DNA from: Alloalcanivorax gelatiniphagus
GTDB taxonomy: Bacteria; Pseudomonadota; Gammaproteobacteria; Pseudomonadales; Alcanivoracaceae
Length of the DNA stretch: 64,000 nt
Reading direction: 5' to 3'
NCBI RefSeq assembly: GCF_005938655.1
Contig: NZ_VCQT01000012.1
Location: 1-64,000 of the forward strand
A program made the translations under genes and the position numbers. Numbering within the stretch: position 1 is the first letter of the stretch; every line of letters starts with the position of its first letter. The notes under the pieces were generated by a model. That model saw only the letters and a program-made list of their open reading frames with translations. It searched no databases and was not told where the DNA came from. Positions 50,562 to 60,847 of this stretch are shown one piece after another.

Positions 50562-51425
50562 ATGGTGGATTTCACGGGGCAAACGGTACTGATCACCGGC
50601 GCGGGCCGGGGCCTGGGTTTGGCCTACGCCCGCTGCCTGGGGCGGCTCGGCGCCCGGGTGTGGCTGCAGGACACCGGCGCCGACCGGGACGGGGACGGCG
50701 AGGACCCGGCGGTGGCGCGGGCGGCGGCGGAGGCGCTGCGCGGAGAGGGCCTGGACGTGCAACCTGTAGCCGGACGGCTGGACCACCGAGACCACTGCCG
50801 CGCCCTGGTGGACCAGGTGGGGGAGCAGGATGGCCGCCTGGACGCGATGATCCACAACGCCGGCTGGGTGGCCTATCAACCGGTGGAGACGATCACCGAG
50901 GAGGCCTTCGACCGCATGATGGCCGTGGCCGCCAAGGCGCCGCTGTGGCTGGCCCAAGCCGCCTGGCCGGGGATGAAGGCCGCCGGCGGCGGGCGGCTGG
51001 TGTTCACCACTTCCTGCCGGGCCCTGTATCCCCAGTACGTGCAGCCCGGGCTGGCCGCCTACGCCGCCGCGCGTATGGCGGTGGTGGGCCTGGTCAATGT
51101 GCTGGCGGAAGAGGGGCGCGCCCATGGCATCCGCGTTAACGCGGTGTCACCGGTGGCGAAGACGCGCATGTGGGGCGTGGAAGGCGAGCCGGACGAGCTG
51201 CACCCTGCCCAGGTGGCACCCGGGGTGGCGTTTCTGGCGTCCTCGGATTGCCCGGAGGGCGGCTGGATTCTGCGCGCCGCCAATGGCCAGTTCCACGCCA
51301 CCCGGGCGGTGGAAGCGGCGGGCGTGGACTACCCCCGGGACCTGCGCGCGGTGCCCGCCGCCGGGGTGGAAAAGATCGCCGCCGCCTGGCCGCGCATCGC
51401 GGTGCCGGCGGTGGAGCCGCGCTGA
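50562..51425 (+). CDS. SDR-family oxidoreductase with altered YxxxK
   Basis: The 287-residue protein has cofactor loop ITGAGRGLGLAYAR and NAGW. Catalytic Ser lies in FTTSCRALYP, and the Tyr in AAYAAARMAV, where Arg stands in place of the usual Lys of YxxxK. The ATG follows GGAGAG. It is similar in layout to the SDR unit of peroxisomal multifunctional enzyme type 2. Activity may be altered by the Lys-to-Arg change. Confidence 0.8.
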   Translation: MVDFTGQTVLITGAGRGLGLAYARCLGRLGARVWLQDTGADRDGDGEDPAVARAAAEALRGEGLDVQPVAGRLDHRDHCRALVDQVGEQDGRLDAMIHNAGWVAYQPVETITEEAFDRMMAVAAKAPLWLAQAAWPGMKAAGGGRLVFTTSCRALYPQYVQPGLAAYAAARMAVVGLVNVLAEEGRAHGIRVNAVSPVAKTRMWGVEGEPDELHPAQVAPGVAFLASSDCPEGGWILRAANGQFHATRAVEAAGVDYPRDLRAVPAAGVEKIAAAWPRIAVPAVEPR

Positions 51426-51441
51426 ACCCGGCGGTCCCCGG

Positions 51442-52335
51442 TCAGGCCGGAACTTCCGCGCGCCGTTGGTTGACCACGCACAGCCCCCCGACGATGGCGC
51501 TCGCGCCCAGCCAGAACAGGGCGTTCTGCTGCTCGCCCAGCAGCACCACCGCGAACACCACGCCGAACAGGGGCGCCAGGAAATTCATGGCGGACACCTG
51601 GGAGGTGTAGTGGCGGCGCAGCATGGCGAAGAACACCAGATAGCCCAGGAAGGCCACGCCCACGGTCTGGAACGCCAGAGAGGCGACCAGCGTCGGGCTC
51701 CAGTGGATGGCCCAGCCGCCGGCGGGCACCAGGGTGGCCAGCCCCAGCAGCGGCACCGAGCCGAACAGCTGGTGGAACAGCACCACCGGCGCGTCCAGAT
51801 CGCGCAGGCGGGTGGCGCGGATCACCATCACCGTGGCCGCCCAGCACACCGCGCCGGCGAAGCACAGCAGGTCGCCGACCAGGGTGGCGGCGCCGCTGCC
51901 GCTGGCGCCGGAGAAGGCGGTGAGCGCCACGCCCAGAAACGCGAACAGAATGCCCAGCACCTTGAAACGGCGCACCGGTTCGTCGCGGATGATGTACATG
52001 GCGCCCAGGGCGATCATCATCGGCGCGGTGTAATAGATCACCGCCGCGTGGGCGGCGCTGGTCAGCGCCAGGCCCAGATAGAGAAAACCGAAGTCCAGCG
52101 CGAACAGCAGGCCCAACAGCATGGACGGGCCGGCGGGGGCGCGGAACGGGTTGCGCCGCTGGCTAACAAACCACAGCGCCAGCAACGCCGTGCCGCCCAG
52201 GGAGCGCAGGAAGGTTTGGGTGAGCGGCGCCATGTCCCCGACCACCGCTTTCACGGCGACTTGCTGGGCGCCGAAGGCGGCGAACACCAGCATCAGAATC
52301 AGGATGGCGCGGGATGTCAGAGGTTGCAGCGGCAT
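51442..52335 (-). CDS. EamA/DMT-superfamily transporter
   Basis: The 297-residue integral membrane protein has ten predicted segments in two EamA repeats (GAQQVAVKAVVGD in the first, ATVMVIRATRL and LAPLFGVVFAVVLLGE in the second). It likely exports small metabolites. It lies 7 bases downstream of the MFS gene on the same strand. Confidence 0.85.
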   Translation of the reverse strand: MPLQPLTSRAILILMLVFAAFGAQQVAVKAVVGDMAPLTQTFLRSLGGTALLALWFVSQRRNPFRAPAGPSMLLGLLFALDFGFLYLGLALTSAAHAAVIYYTAPMMIALGAMYIIRDEPVRRFKVLGILFAFLGVALTAFSGASGSGAATLVGDLLCFAGAVCWAATVMVIRATRLRDLDAPVVLFHQLFGSVPLLGLATLVPAGGWAIHWSPTLVASLAFQTVGVAFLGYLVFFAMLRRHYTSQVSAMNFLAPLFGVVFAVVLLGEQQNALFWLGASAIVGGLCVVNQRRAEVPA

Positions 52336-52342
52336 AACACAC

Positions 52343-53590
52343 TCAAGCCATGGCGGCGGCCGGAGCCGGCCGCTCGTGGACGAACAAATGGGCGAGGGCG
52401 GACAGCACCCCCAGCACAATGGCCAGGTACCATATCTGTTGATAGCTGGCGAAGCGATCAAAGAACACGCCACCCAGCCAGACGCCGGCGAAGCTGCCCA
52501 GCTGGTGGCTGAGAAACACGAAGCCGAACAGGGTGCCCATGGCGCGGGGGCCGAACTGAATCAGCACCAGGGCGCTGGTCAGCGGCACCGTGGACAGCCA
52601 CAGCACGCCCATCACCAGGGCGAAGATCATCACCGAGGCCGGCGTCAGTGGCAGGGTGATAAAGATCAGAATCACCAGGGCGCGCAGGGCGTAAATGGCG
52701 GCCAGCACATAGGGCTTGGGAAAACGCATGCCCAGCCGGGAGGCGAACAGGGTGCCGAAGATATTGGCCAGCCCGGCCAGCGCCAGAGCCTGCAGGCCCA
52801 GGGCGCGCAGCTCCGCCGGCGAGGCGGTGGACACGCAGAAATTCTGCACATAGTTCGGCAGGTGGGCGGTGATAAAGGCCAGGTGGAAACCGCAAACGAA
52901 GAAGCCGGCGTTGAGCAGCAGGTAGTCGCGCTGGCGGAAGGCGCCGCGCACGGTGGCGGCCAGCGCCGTGCCGGCGCCATCCGCGGCGGCGTCCGGATCG
53001 GCCACCCGCAGGCGCGGAATGCACAGCGCCATGGGCAGCAGGGTGGCGGTGATCACCAGCAGGGTCATGCGCCAGTCCAGCCACTCGATCAGCCAGGCGG
53101 TGAGCAGCGGCAGCACCACCTGGCCGGCGGAACCGATGGCCGAGGCGATGCCCAGGTAATGGGCCCGTTTGTGCTCCGGCGCCGCCCGGCCCACCACCGC
53201 CAGCACCACGCCGAAGGCGGTGCCGGAAATGCCCATGCCCACCAGCACCCCGGCGCCCAGGTGCTGGGCCCAGGCGCTGCTGGCGGCCACGCAGATCAGC
53301 ATGCCGGCCAGGTAGCAGATGAAACCCAGCCACAGGGCACGGCGGTCGCCGTAGCGGTCGGCGATGATGCCGAAGCCCGGTTGTGCCAGCCCCCACACCA
53401 GATTCTGGATCGCGATGGACAGGGAAAACACCTCGATGCGGCCGCCGAACAGCTCATCGGACAACGGCTGCACCACGCCACCGAACACGGCGCGCACGCC
53501 GAACGCCAGCGCCAGCACCACGCCGCCGGCGACCACGATGGTCCGGGTATCCCGGAGGCCGGTTTCGGCCGGTTGTGCTGGTCCCGTCAT
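52343..53590 (-). CDS. MFS transporter
   Basis: The 415-residue protein has twelve predicted segments and the MFS loop motif between segments 2 and 3 (GIIADRYGDRRAL). It resembles oxalate/formate antiporter or monocarboxylate-type MFS members. ATG at 53590 follows GGGAGGC. It probably forms one transcript with the EamA gene. Confidence 0.85.
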   Translation of the reverse strand: MTGPAQPAETGLRDTRTIVVAGGVVLALAFGVRAVFGGVVQPLSDELFGGRIEVFSLSIAIQNLVWGLAQPGFGIIADRYGDRRALWLGFICYLAGMLICVAASSAWAQHLGAGVLVGMGISGTAFGVVLAVVGRAAPEHKRAHYLGIASAIGSAGQVVLPLLTAWLIEWLDWRMTLLVITATLLPMALCIPRLRVADPDAAADGAGTALAATVRGAFRQRDYLLLNAGFFVCGFHLAFITAHLPNYVQNFCVSTASPAELRALGLQALALAGLANIFGTLFASRLGMRFPKPYVLAAIYALRALVILIFITLPLTPASVMIFALVMGVLWLSTVPLTSALVLIQFGPRAMGTLFGFVFLSHQLGSFAGVWLGGVFFDRFASYQQIWYLAIVLGVLSALAHLFVHERPAPAAAMA

Positions 53591-53830
53591 GGCGCCTCCC
53601 TTCAACAGCTCTCCCTGCACGAGCCACGAATACTAGCAGCGCCTAATCGGGCTCAGAATCGAATAACGCTGAAACACCGGTTCAGTTGCGCTGAATATGA
53701 GCGGCACACCTTCGCCATGCACGGGCAGCCGCAATCGTGACCGTACCGCCCCCGGGGCGGGTTCCCTTTGTCAGTTACAGCGCCGCGCGCGGCGGCCATG
53801 ATGCCTGGAATCAGGGTGAGGGAGCCGATT

Positions 53831-54871
53831 ATGCAAATCGATACGAGCACACCGGTGATGGTTACCGGCGCCACCGGCTACGTGGCCGGGCGATTGGTGG
53901 AGCGTTTGCTCGAAGAGGGGCTCACCGTGCACGCGGCGGTGCGCGACCCGGACAACCCGGACAAGCTCAAATATCTGAACGCCATTGCCGAACGCACCCC
54001 CGGCCAGATCCGTTACTTCAAGGCGGACCTGCTGGTGCCGGGCTCCTACGCGGCGGCCATGGAAGGCTGCTCGGTGGTGTTCCATACCGCCTCGCCGTTT
54101 ATCACCTCGGTGAAGGACCCGCTCAAGGAACTGGTGGAGCCGGCCCGGCAGGGCACCCGCAACGTTTTGGAAACGGTGAACGACACGGCCACCGTGGGCC
54201 GGGTGGTGCTGACCAGCAGCTGCGCCGCCATCTACGGTGACAACGCGGATCGGGAAGATACCGCCGGCGGTGTGTTCACCGAGGCGGACTGGAACACCAG
54301 TTCGTCCCTGGACCACCAGGCCTATGCCTATTCCAAGACCCTGGCCGAACGGGCCGCCTGGGAGATCGCCGACGCTCAGCAACGCTGGGATCTGGTCACC
54401 ATCAATCCATCCCTGGTGGTGGGGCCGGGCATCAATCCCAACGCCACCTCGGAGAGCTTCAGTATTCTGCGACAACTGGGCGACGGCACCGCGCGCATGG
54501 GCGTGCCGGACATCGGCCTGGGCGTGGTGGATGTGCGTGAAGTGGCCGAGGCCCATTTACGCGCCGCCTTTCTGCCGGCCGCCCACGGCCGCTACATTCT
54601 GTCCGGCCACAACACCAGTTTTCCGGACATCGCCCGGGTGCTGCGTCACCGCTTCGGCCAGGACTACCCGTTGCCCAAGCGCACCTTGCCCAAGCCGGCG
54701 GTGTGGCTGTTCGGCCCGGTGGTGAACAAAACGCTGACCCGCAAATACGTGTCCCGCAACGTGAACCTTCCCTGGCGGGCGGACAACCGGCGCAGCCGCG
54801 AGGAACTGGGCATTCGGTACCGGTCGCTGGAGGACTCCCTGTTCTCGTTCTTTGAACAGGTCATGGGCTGA
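53831..54871 (+). CDS. NAD-dependent epimerase/dihydroflavonol-reductase-like protein
   Basis: The 346-residue extended SDR has cofactor loop VTGATGYVAGRL, catalytic Ser in LTSSCAAIYG and Tyr/Lys in YAYSKTLAE, as in dihydroflavonol 4-reductase and aldehyde reductases. GAGGGAGCC precedes the ATG. It would reduce an aldehyde or ketone with NADPH. The substrate is unknown. Confidence 0.85.
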   Translation: MQIDTSTPVMVTGATGYVAGRLVERLLEEGLTVHAAVRDPDNPDKLKYLNAIAERTPGQIRYFKADLLVPGSYAAAMEGCSVVFHTASPFITSVKDPLKELVEPARQGTRNVLETVNDTATVGRVVLTSSCAAIYGDNADREDTAGGVFTEADWNTSSSLDHQAYAYSKTLAERAAWEIADAQQRWDLVTINPSLVVGPGINPNATSESFSILRQLGDGTARMGVPDIGLGVVDVREVAEAHLRAAFLPAAHGRYILSGHNTSFPDIARVLRHRFGQDYPLPKRTLPKPAVWLFGPVVNKTLTRKYVSRNVNLPWRADNRRSREELGIRYRSLEDSLFSFFEQVMG

Positions 54872-55025
54872 GCGCCGGGCCCGCTATTTTTACATCGATT
54901 TATGGATTCCTGACGCGGCGCGCTTATCGATTCCGGTAAGGTGAAATCACGGGTTCCGCGCGCGGAACCTCGCCAGCCCCGGCCTTGCCACGAGGCCGCC
55001 GCGCCAGCCACAAGGATCGGTGACC

Positions 55026-55688
55026 ATGCCCAAGTTCTCTCGTTTCCGAATCTCACGCCGCGATCTTCTGATCGTCGGCGCCGTCACCTCCGCCGCCCTG
55101 GGTCTGGCCAGGCTGGCCTTCGGCCGGCCCGGTGGCCCGTCGCCCGGGTCCGCCGGCGGCGAGTCGCCGGGCGTTCACCGGGCCGAGCTGGCCTTCAACG
55201 TCAACGGCGAACCGCGCACGCTCACCGTGGACACCCGCGTCACCCTGCTGGACGCCCTGCGCGAACACCTGCATCTGACCGGCACCAAGAAGGGCTGCGA
55301 CCATGGCCAGTGCGGCGCCTGCACGGTGATGGTCAACGGCCGCCGCATCAACGCCTGTTTGTCCCTGGCGGTGATGCATGAAGGCGACGAGATCACCACC
55401 ATCGAAGGGTTTGGCACGCCGGAGAATCCGGACCCGATGCAGACCGCGTTTATCGAACACGACGGCTACCAGTGCGGCTACTGCACGCCGGGGCAGATCT
55501 GTTCGGCCAAGGCCACCCTGGAGGAAATCCGCGCCGGCATCCCCAGCCATGTGAGCGCGGATCTGAGCGCGCCGATAAGGGCGACCCCGGAGGAAATCCG
55601 CGAGCGCATGAGCGGCAACCTGTGCCGCTGCGGCGCCTACGCGAACATTCTGGAAGCGGTCCGGGACGTGGCCAAGGAGACCCCATGA
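55026..55688 (+). CDS. paoA: Aldehyde oxidoreductase [2Fe-2S] subunit (PaoA-like)
   Basis: The 220-residue protein starts with a Tat-type signal ([17 protein letters not shown]) for export in the folded state. Two iron-sulfur motifs follow: [11 protein letters not shown] with a later Cys, and CGYCTPGQ with CRCG. It is the first gene of a three-gene xanthine-oxidase-family operon and carries electrons from the molybdenum subunit. The stop overlaps the next start. Confidence 0.85.
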   Translation: MPKFSRFRISRRDLLIVGAVTSAALGLARLAFGRPGGPSPGSAGGESPGVHRAELAFNVNGEPRTLTVDTRVTLLDALREHLHLTGTKKGCDHGQCGACTVMVNGRRINACLSLAVMHEGDEITTIEGFGTPENPDPMQTAFIEHDGYQCGYCTPGQICSAKATLEEIRAGIPSHVSADLSAPIRATPEEIRERMSGNLCRCGAYANILEAVRDVAKETP

Positions 55689-56635
55689 GAGCCTTTACCT
55701 ACCAGCGCGCCGCCTCCCCGCAAGAAGCGGCCCTGGCGGCGGCCGGCACCGACCACGCCCGGTTTATCGCCGGCGGCACCAACCTGCTGGACCTGATGAA
55801 GATCGAGGTGGAAACCCCCACCCATCTGATCGACGTGAACGGGCTGGGCCTGGACACCATCGAGGCCACCGACGACGGCGGGCTGCGCATCGGCGCCCTG
55901 GTGCGTAACACCGACCTGGCCGCCGATCACCGGGTGCGCCGGGATTACGGGGTGCTCACCCGGGCGCTGGTGGCCGGCGCCTCCGGCCAGTTGCGCAATA
56001 AGGCCACCACCGGTGGCAACCTGCTGCAGCGCACCCGTTGTCCGTATTTCCAAGACACCAACATGCCCTGCAATAAACGCCAGCCCGGCGCCGGCTGCGC
56101 CGCCCGCGAGGGAGCCAGCCGCCAGCTGGCGATCATCGGCGCCAGCGAGCACTGCATCGCCACCCACCCCAGCGACATGGCGGTGGCCCTGCGGGTGCTG
56201 GACGCCCGGGTGGAAACCATCGACGGCCAGGGGCGCACCCGCCACATTTCGTTAGCGGATTTCCATGTACTGCCCGGCGAGACGCCGCACATCGAATCGG
56301 TGTTGGAAAAAGGCGAATTGATTACCGCCGTGACCCTGCCGGCGCCCCCGGGCGGCCGGCATTTTTACCACAAGGTGCGGGACCGCTCGTCCTACGCCTT
56401 TGCGCTGGTGTCGGTGGCGCTGGTGCTGCGCGCGGACGGCAGCGGCCGGGTCGCCCTGGGCGGCGTGGCTCCCAAACCCTGGCGGGACGAACGGGCGGAG
56501 GCGGCCCTGCCACGGGGCGCCGGCGCGGTGATCGAGCGGTTGCTGGACGGCGCCCGCCCGACCCAGGAAAACCGCTTCAAGGTAACCCTGGCCGAGCGCA
56601 CCCTGGCCGCCGTGCTGGCGGAAGCGAAGGAGTAG
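55685..56635 (+). CDS. paoB: Aldehyde oxidoreductase FAD subunit (PaoB-like)
   Basis: The 316-residue protein has the FAD-binding signature [13 protein letters not shown] and the [15 protein letters not shown] loop. The Cys-rich insertion ([14 protein letters not shown], then GAGCAA) matches the extra [4Fe-4S] site of E. coli PaoB. It overlaps paoA by 4 bases and is followed by paoC after 3 bases. Confidence 0.85.
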   Translation: MRAFTYQRAASPQEAALAAAGTDHARFIAGGTNLLDLMKIEVETPTHLIDVNGLGLDTIEATDDGGLRIGALVRNTDLAADHRVRRDYGVLTRALVAGASGQLRNKATTGGNLLQRTRCPYFQDTNMPCNKRQPGAGCAAREGASRQLAIIGASEHCIATHPSDMAVALRVLDARVETIDGQGRTRHISLADFHVLPGETPHIESVLEKGELITAVTLPAPPGGRHFYHKVRDRSSYAFALVSVALVLRADGSGRVALGGVAPKPWRDERAEAALPRGAGAVIERLLDGARPTQENRFKVTLAERTLAAVLAEAKE

Positions 56636-56638
56636 CCC

Positions 56639-58840
56639 ATGCGATTCGATCAACCCGCGGATCCCAATGCCGCCGACCAGGGCCGGGTGCTGGGCCGCCC
56701 CCACGCGCGTATCGACGGCCCGCTGAAAACCACCGGCACCGCCCCCTACGCCTATGAACGCCACGACGTGGCCGTCGGGCAGTTGGTCGGGTATCCGGTG
56801 GTGTCGGCCATCGCCAAGGGCCGCATTAAAGCCATGGACACCCGCGCCGCGGAGGCCGCCCCCGGCGTGGTGGCGGTGATCACCACCCTGGACCGGGAGC
56901 CCCTGCCCAAGGCCAGGATGAACGTGGTCCACCTGTTCGGCGGCCGTGATATTCAGCACTATCACCAGGCCATCGCGGTGGTGGTGGCGGAGACCTTCGA
57001 ACAGGCCCGGGCCGCCGCCGCCCTGGTGCGAACCGACTACCACCAGGACCCGGACGCCCGCTTTGATCTGGCCGCCGAGCGCCGCGCCCATCAGGATGAC
57101 GAGGTGGAGCCGGCGTCCCGGGTCGGTGACTTCGACAGCGCCTTCCAGGCGGCGCCGGTGAAACTGGACGCCACCTATTCCACGCCGGGGCAATGCCACG
57201 CGCAGATGGAACCGCACGCCTCCATTGCCCAATGGAAAGACGGCACCCTGACCCTGTGGACCGCCAACCAGATGGTGGCATGGAGCCGCAAGGCCCTGGC
57301 CAAGGCGTTCGATCTGCCGCTGGAAAAAGTGCGGCTGGATTCCCCCTATATCGGCGGCGGCTTCGGGGCCAAGCTGTTCCTGCGCGCCGATGCCGTGCTG
57401 GCGGCGGTGGCCGCCCGGGCCACCGGTCGGCCGGTGAAGGTGGCGCTGCCGCGACCCATGATCGCCAACAACGCCACCCATCGCGGCCTGACCATTCAGC
57501 GCCTGCGCATCGGCGCCAATGAAGACGGGCGCATCACCGCCATCGGCCACGACAACACCACCAACACGCCGCCGGGCGGCGGTGGCGAGGAAGCCACCAT
57601 TCCCACCGAGCATTTTTACGCCGGGGCCAATCGTTTGCTGGTGCACCGGCCCCTGGAGATGCACCTGCCGGAAAGCAACGCCATGCGTGCCCCCGGCGAC
57701 ACCGCCGGCCAGATGGCCCTGGAAGTGGCCATGGACGAGATGGCGGAAAAGCTCCACATGGACCCGGTGGCCTTCCGGGTGCTCAACGACACCCAGGTGG
57801 ACCCGGGCAACCCGGAGCGGCGCTTCTCTCAGCGGCACTTCGTGGAATGCTTGGAGCGCGGCGCCCGGGAATTTGGCTGGTCCAAGCGTAACCGCACCCC
57901 CGGCGGGCGCCGCGACGGCGTCTGGCTGGTGGGGCACGGCATGGCCGGCGCCTACCGGGGCTCGCCGGCCCAGGCGTCCGGGGCCCGGGTCACGCTCAAG
58001 CCCGATGCCAGGGTGCGCGTGGAAACCGATATGACCGACATCGGCACCGGCTCCTACACCATCATCGCGCAGACCGCCGCCGAGATGCTGGGTGTGCCGC
58101 TGGAGGCGGTGCAGGTGAGCCTGGGCGATTCCGACTCGCCGGTGTCCGCCGGCTCCGGCGGCCAGTGGGGCGCGGCCAGCGCCACCGCCGGGGTGTACGC
58201 CGCCTGCCTGGCGCTGCGCGAACGGATCGCCGAACGGCTCGGCGCCGAACCCGGGGACCTGGCGTTTGAGGACGGCCAGGTGCGTCATGGCGGCGAAACC
58301 ACGCCGCTGGCCGGCATCGGCGGCGATGGTGACCTGGTGGCGGAAGACCGCATCGAGTTCGGCGACTTCCGTGACAAGGACTATGTGCTGGCCACCTTCG
58401 CCTCCCATTTCGTGGAGGTGGGCGTGCACGCCTACACCGGCGAGATCCGCGTGCGCCGCATGCTGGCGGTGTGCGACGCCGGCCGCATCCTCAATCCGAT
58501 CACCGCCCGCAGCCAGGTGATCGGCGGCATGACCATGGGCGTGGGCGCGGCCCTGATGGAAGAACTGAAGGTGGACACCCGCTACGGTTTTTTCGCCACC
58601 CACGACCTGGCCAGCTACGAGGTGCCGGTGCACGCCGACATCGGCGAGCAGCAGGTGATCTTCCTGGACGGCGAGGACCCCTGCTCGTCGCCGCTCAAGG
58701 CCAAGGGCGTGGGTGAGCTGGGCATCTGCGGGGTCAGCGCCGCGGTGGCCAATGCGGTCTACAATGCCACCGGTGTCCGGGTGCGCGACTACCCGATCAC
58801 CCTGGACAAATTTCTCGACCGGCTGCCCCGGCCGGCCTGA
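56639..58840 (+). CDS. paoC: Aldehyde oxidoreductase molybdenum subunit (PaoC-like)
   Basis: The 733-residue protein contains the molybdopterin-binding domains of the xanthine-oxidase family, with GGGFGAK for the Mo site, MRAPGDT and a GKGVGELG-like C-terminal segment (KAKGVGELGI, catalytic Glu). Together with PaoA and PaoB it forms a periplasmic heterotrimer oxidising aldehydes. No paoD-type maturation gene is in the window. The protein appears complete. Confidence 0.85.
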   Translation: MRFDQPADPNAADQGRVLGRPHARIDGPLKTTGTAPYAYERHDVAVGQLVGYPVVSAIAKGRIKAMDTRAAEAAPGVVAVITTLDREPLPKARMNVVHLFGGRDIQHYHQAIAVVVAETFEQARAAAALVRTDYHQDPDARFDLAAERRAHQDDEVEPASRVGDFDSAFQAAPVKLDATYSTPGQCHAQMEPHASIAQWKDGTLTLWTANQMVAWSRKALAKAFDLPLEKVRLDSPYIGGGFGAKLFLRADAVLAAVAARATGRPVKVALPRPMIANNATHRGLTIQRLRIGANEDGRITAIGHDNTTNTPPGGGGEEATIPTEHFYAGANRLLVHRPLEMHLPESNAMRAPGDTAGQMALEVAMDEMAEKLHMDPVAFRVLNDTQVDPGNPERRFSQRHFVECLERGAREFGWSKRNRTPGGRRDGVWLVGHGMAGAYRGSPAQASGARVTLKPDARVRVETDMTDIGTGSYTIIAQTAAEMLGVPLEAVQVSLGDSDSPVSAGSGGQWGAASATAGVYAACLALRERIAERLGAEPGDLAFEDGQVRHGGETTPLAGIGGDGDLVAEDRIEFGDFRDKDYVLATFASHFVEVGVHAYTGEIRVRRMLAVCDAGRILNPITARSQVIGGMTMGVGAALMEELKVDTRYGFFATHDLASYEVPVHADIGEQQVIFLDGEDPCSSPLKAKGVGELGICGVSAAVANAVYNATGVRVRDYPITLDKFLDRLPRPA

Positions 58841-58916
58841 CCCGCAGGCCGGCGTGGCTTGATTCGCGCGCCGGCTTTCGTACCCTTGATGGCTCCTTGA
58901 TCGCCCCCGGTCTTCG

Positions 58917-59916
58917 ATGAATCACTCACCGCCTTTTACCGCTTCCCTGTTCGACGATGACGGCACCCTGCCACCGGTGGTGGGCGCCGCCGACCCGGAT
59001 CCGGCCCTCGCGCCCCTGGCCGGCGCCCTGCCGCCGCGACTGTGGTTGGGCACCTCGTCCTGGCATTACCCCGGCTGGGCCGGGCGGGTTTGGGACCGGA
59101 CCTACACGGAAGAGCAGCTGTCCCGCCACGGCCTGCCATCCGCTGTTCCGCGGGGTGGGGTTGGACCGGGGCTTCTACCGGCCGCTGACGGTGGAGCAAT
59201 ACGCCGGCTACGCCGACCAGGTGCCGGCGGATTTCCGCTTTCTGGTGAAGGCGCCGGGGCAGGTCACCGATGCCCTGCGGCGCGGCCGGGGTGGGCAAGG
59301 GCTGCAGCCCAATCCGGATTTTCTCGACCTGGAACTGGCCTGGCGGGATCTGGCCGCGCCGGCCGGGGAGGGGCTGGGCGACAAACTGGGCGCGCTGGTG
59401 CTGCAGATCAGCCCGCTGCCGGCGGTGTGGCTGAACGATATGGCGCCGGTGATCGAGCGGCTGCACAGCCTGCTGCGCGCCCTGCGAGTACGGGCCCCGG
59501 CGGCGCTGCTGGCGGTGGAGGTGCGCGACCCGCACTGGCTGACACCGGACTTCGTGGCCGCGCTCAAGGACACCGGCGCCACCTATTGCCTGGGGCTGCA
59601 CGGCAAGATGCCGCCCATCGCCGAGCAGCTGCCGATCCTGCGCGCGCTGTGGCCGGGCCCGCTGGTGTGCCGCTGGAACCTGAACCTGAAACACGGCGCC
59701 TACGGCTACGAAACCGCCCGCGACCAGTACGCGCCCTACGACAAACTGGTGGACCCGGACCCGGACACCCGCGCCGCCCTGGCGCGGGTGATCGCCGGCA
59801 CCACCGGCGCCGGCTGGCCGGCCTTCGTCACCCTCAGCAACAAGGCGGAGGGCAGCGCGCCGCTTTCCGTGGCCGCCCTGGCGGAAGCGGTGCTGGCCGC
59901 CGGCGGGTCGCGCTGA
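58917..59916 (+). pseudogene. DUF72 (YecE-like) gene with internal frameshift
   Basis: The first frame gives LWLGTSSWHYPGW up to LSRHGL near 59136, the normal DUF72 start. The rest (HPLFRGVGLDRGFYRPL onward to the stop at 59914-59916) is in another frame. Family members have a few more residues (AYARHPLF-like) at the junction, so a small deletion shifted the frame. A product from 58917 would be truncated and abnormal. A sequencing error is possible. Confidence 0.7.
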
Positions 59917-60088
59917 TCGCAACCGGCCGACGTCAATCAGGGCGATCGGCTGACATTCCTGCTCTTTGATTTCCTACAACACCACGGGCCATCGTCCGAC
60001 TCCGCCGCCGTTGCCGCCTGCGTACATTAAGCACCTGGATGGTCCATCCTCGCGGATGGGGTTTATTTGTACGCAAGGAACGTATAGT

Positions 60089-60445
60089 ATGCGAGCGGTA
60101 TTCGTGGAGTTGACGCCATTCCGGCGCCACCGGGCGGCGTATCTGGACGAGGACACCTATTGGCTGCTGCAGCGGATTCTGATGCTGCATCCCGAGGCCG
60201 GCCCCCGAATTCCGGGCACTGGCGGATTGCGCAAGTTGCGGTTCGTCGATGAACGGCGCGGCAAAGGCACGCGCGGTGGCTTGCGGGTGATCTATTACTG
60301 GTAGCCCACGGGCGGTCAGTTCTGGTTGTTCACGCTCTACGGCAAGGACGAGGCCGAGGATTTGACGCCGGCGGAGCGCCGCATGTTGAGGCAGACGCTG
60401 AAGGCGGAGCTGATGGCCCGGCGTAACCAGATGGGAGGACGATGA
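60089..60445 (+). pseudogene. HigB/RelE-like toxin interrupted by an amber codon
   Basis: The first 71 codons (RAVFVELTPFRRHRAAYLDE, GGLRKLRFVD, GGLRVIYYW) are typical of the RelE/HigB fold. At 60302 a TAG interrupts the frame, which then continues with GGQFWLFTLYGKDEAEDL and ends at 60445. That second part completes the domain. The antitoxin starts one base later. The toxin is most likely dead unless the stop is suppressed or is a sequencing error. Confidence 0.75.
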
Positions 60446-60446
60446 C

Positions 60447-60758
60447 ATGAAGCGGGATCTGTTCGCGGAATTGAAGGAAGGCTTTCAGGAACTGGAGGCG
60501 CAGCGTCAGGGCAAGCTGACGCTGCGTGGTCAGGAGGCGCGGCTGGCGCCGGTGGCGTCCATCGACGCCGACGACCTGCTGGCGCTGCGCGAGCGTCTCA
60601 ATCTGTCCCGGGCGGTGTTCGCCATGTATCTGCGCACCAACCCGCGCACCCTGGAAAACTGGGAGCAGGGCCGCGCCCGACCCAACGCCCAGGCCGCCAC
60701 CCTGATCCGCCTGATCGAACGCTACCCGGACACCCTGGAACGCCTGGCCGGGCTGTAG
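60447..60758 (+). CDS. HigA-like XRE antitoxin
   Basis: The 103-residue protein has a C-terminal helix-turn-helix (about residues 50-98): LRERLNLSRAVFAMYLRTN, TLENWEQGRARPNAQA and ATLIRLIERYP, as in HigA/MqsA-like antitoxins encoded after their toxin. GGGAGGAC precedes the ATG. It appears intact while the partner toxin is interrupted. Confidence 0.8.
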   Translation: MKRDLFAELKEGFQELEAQRQGKLTLRGQEARLAPVASIDADDLLALRERLNLSRAVFAMYLRTNPRTLENWEQGRARPNAQAATLIRLIERYPDTLERLAGL

Positions 60759-60847
60759 TTCCGCGCCCGGGCGACGGCGTGTTCCGGTCGCTGGCGCGGG
60801 GCCGGGCGGCGGTGTAATGTCGCGGGCTTTTCAACGGGGGCAAGTCC

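Noticed and set aside
56252-58633. 793-codon minus-strand open frame opposite paoC
   Set aside because: Antisense shadow of the conserved molybdenum subunit gene; no domain or ribosome site.
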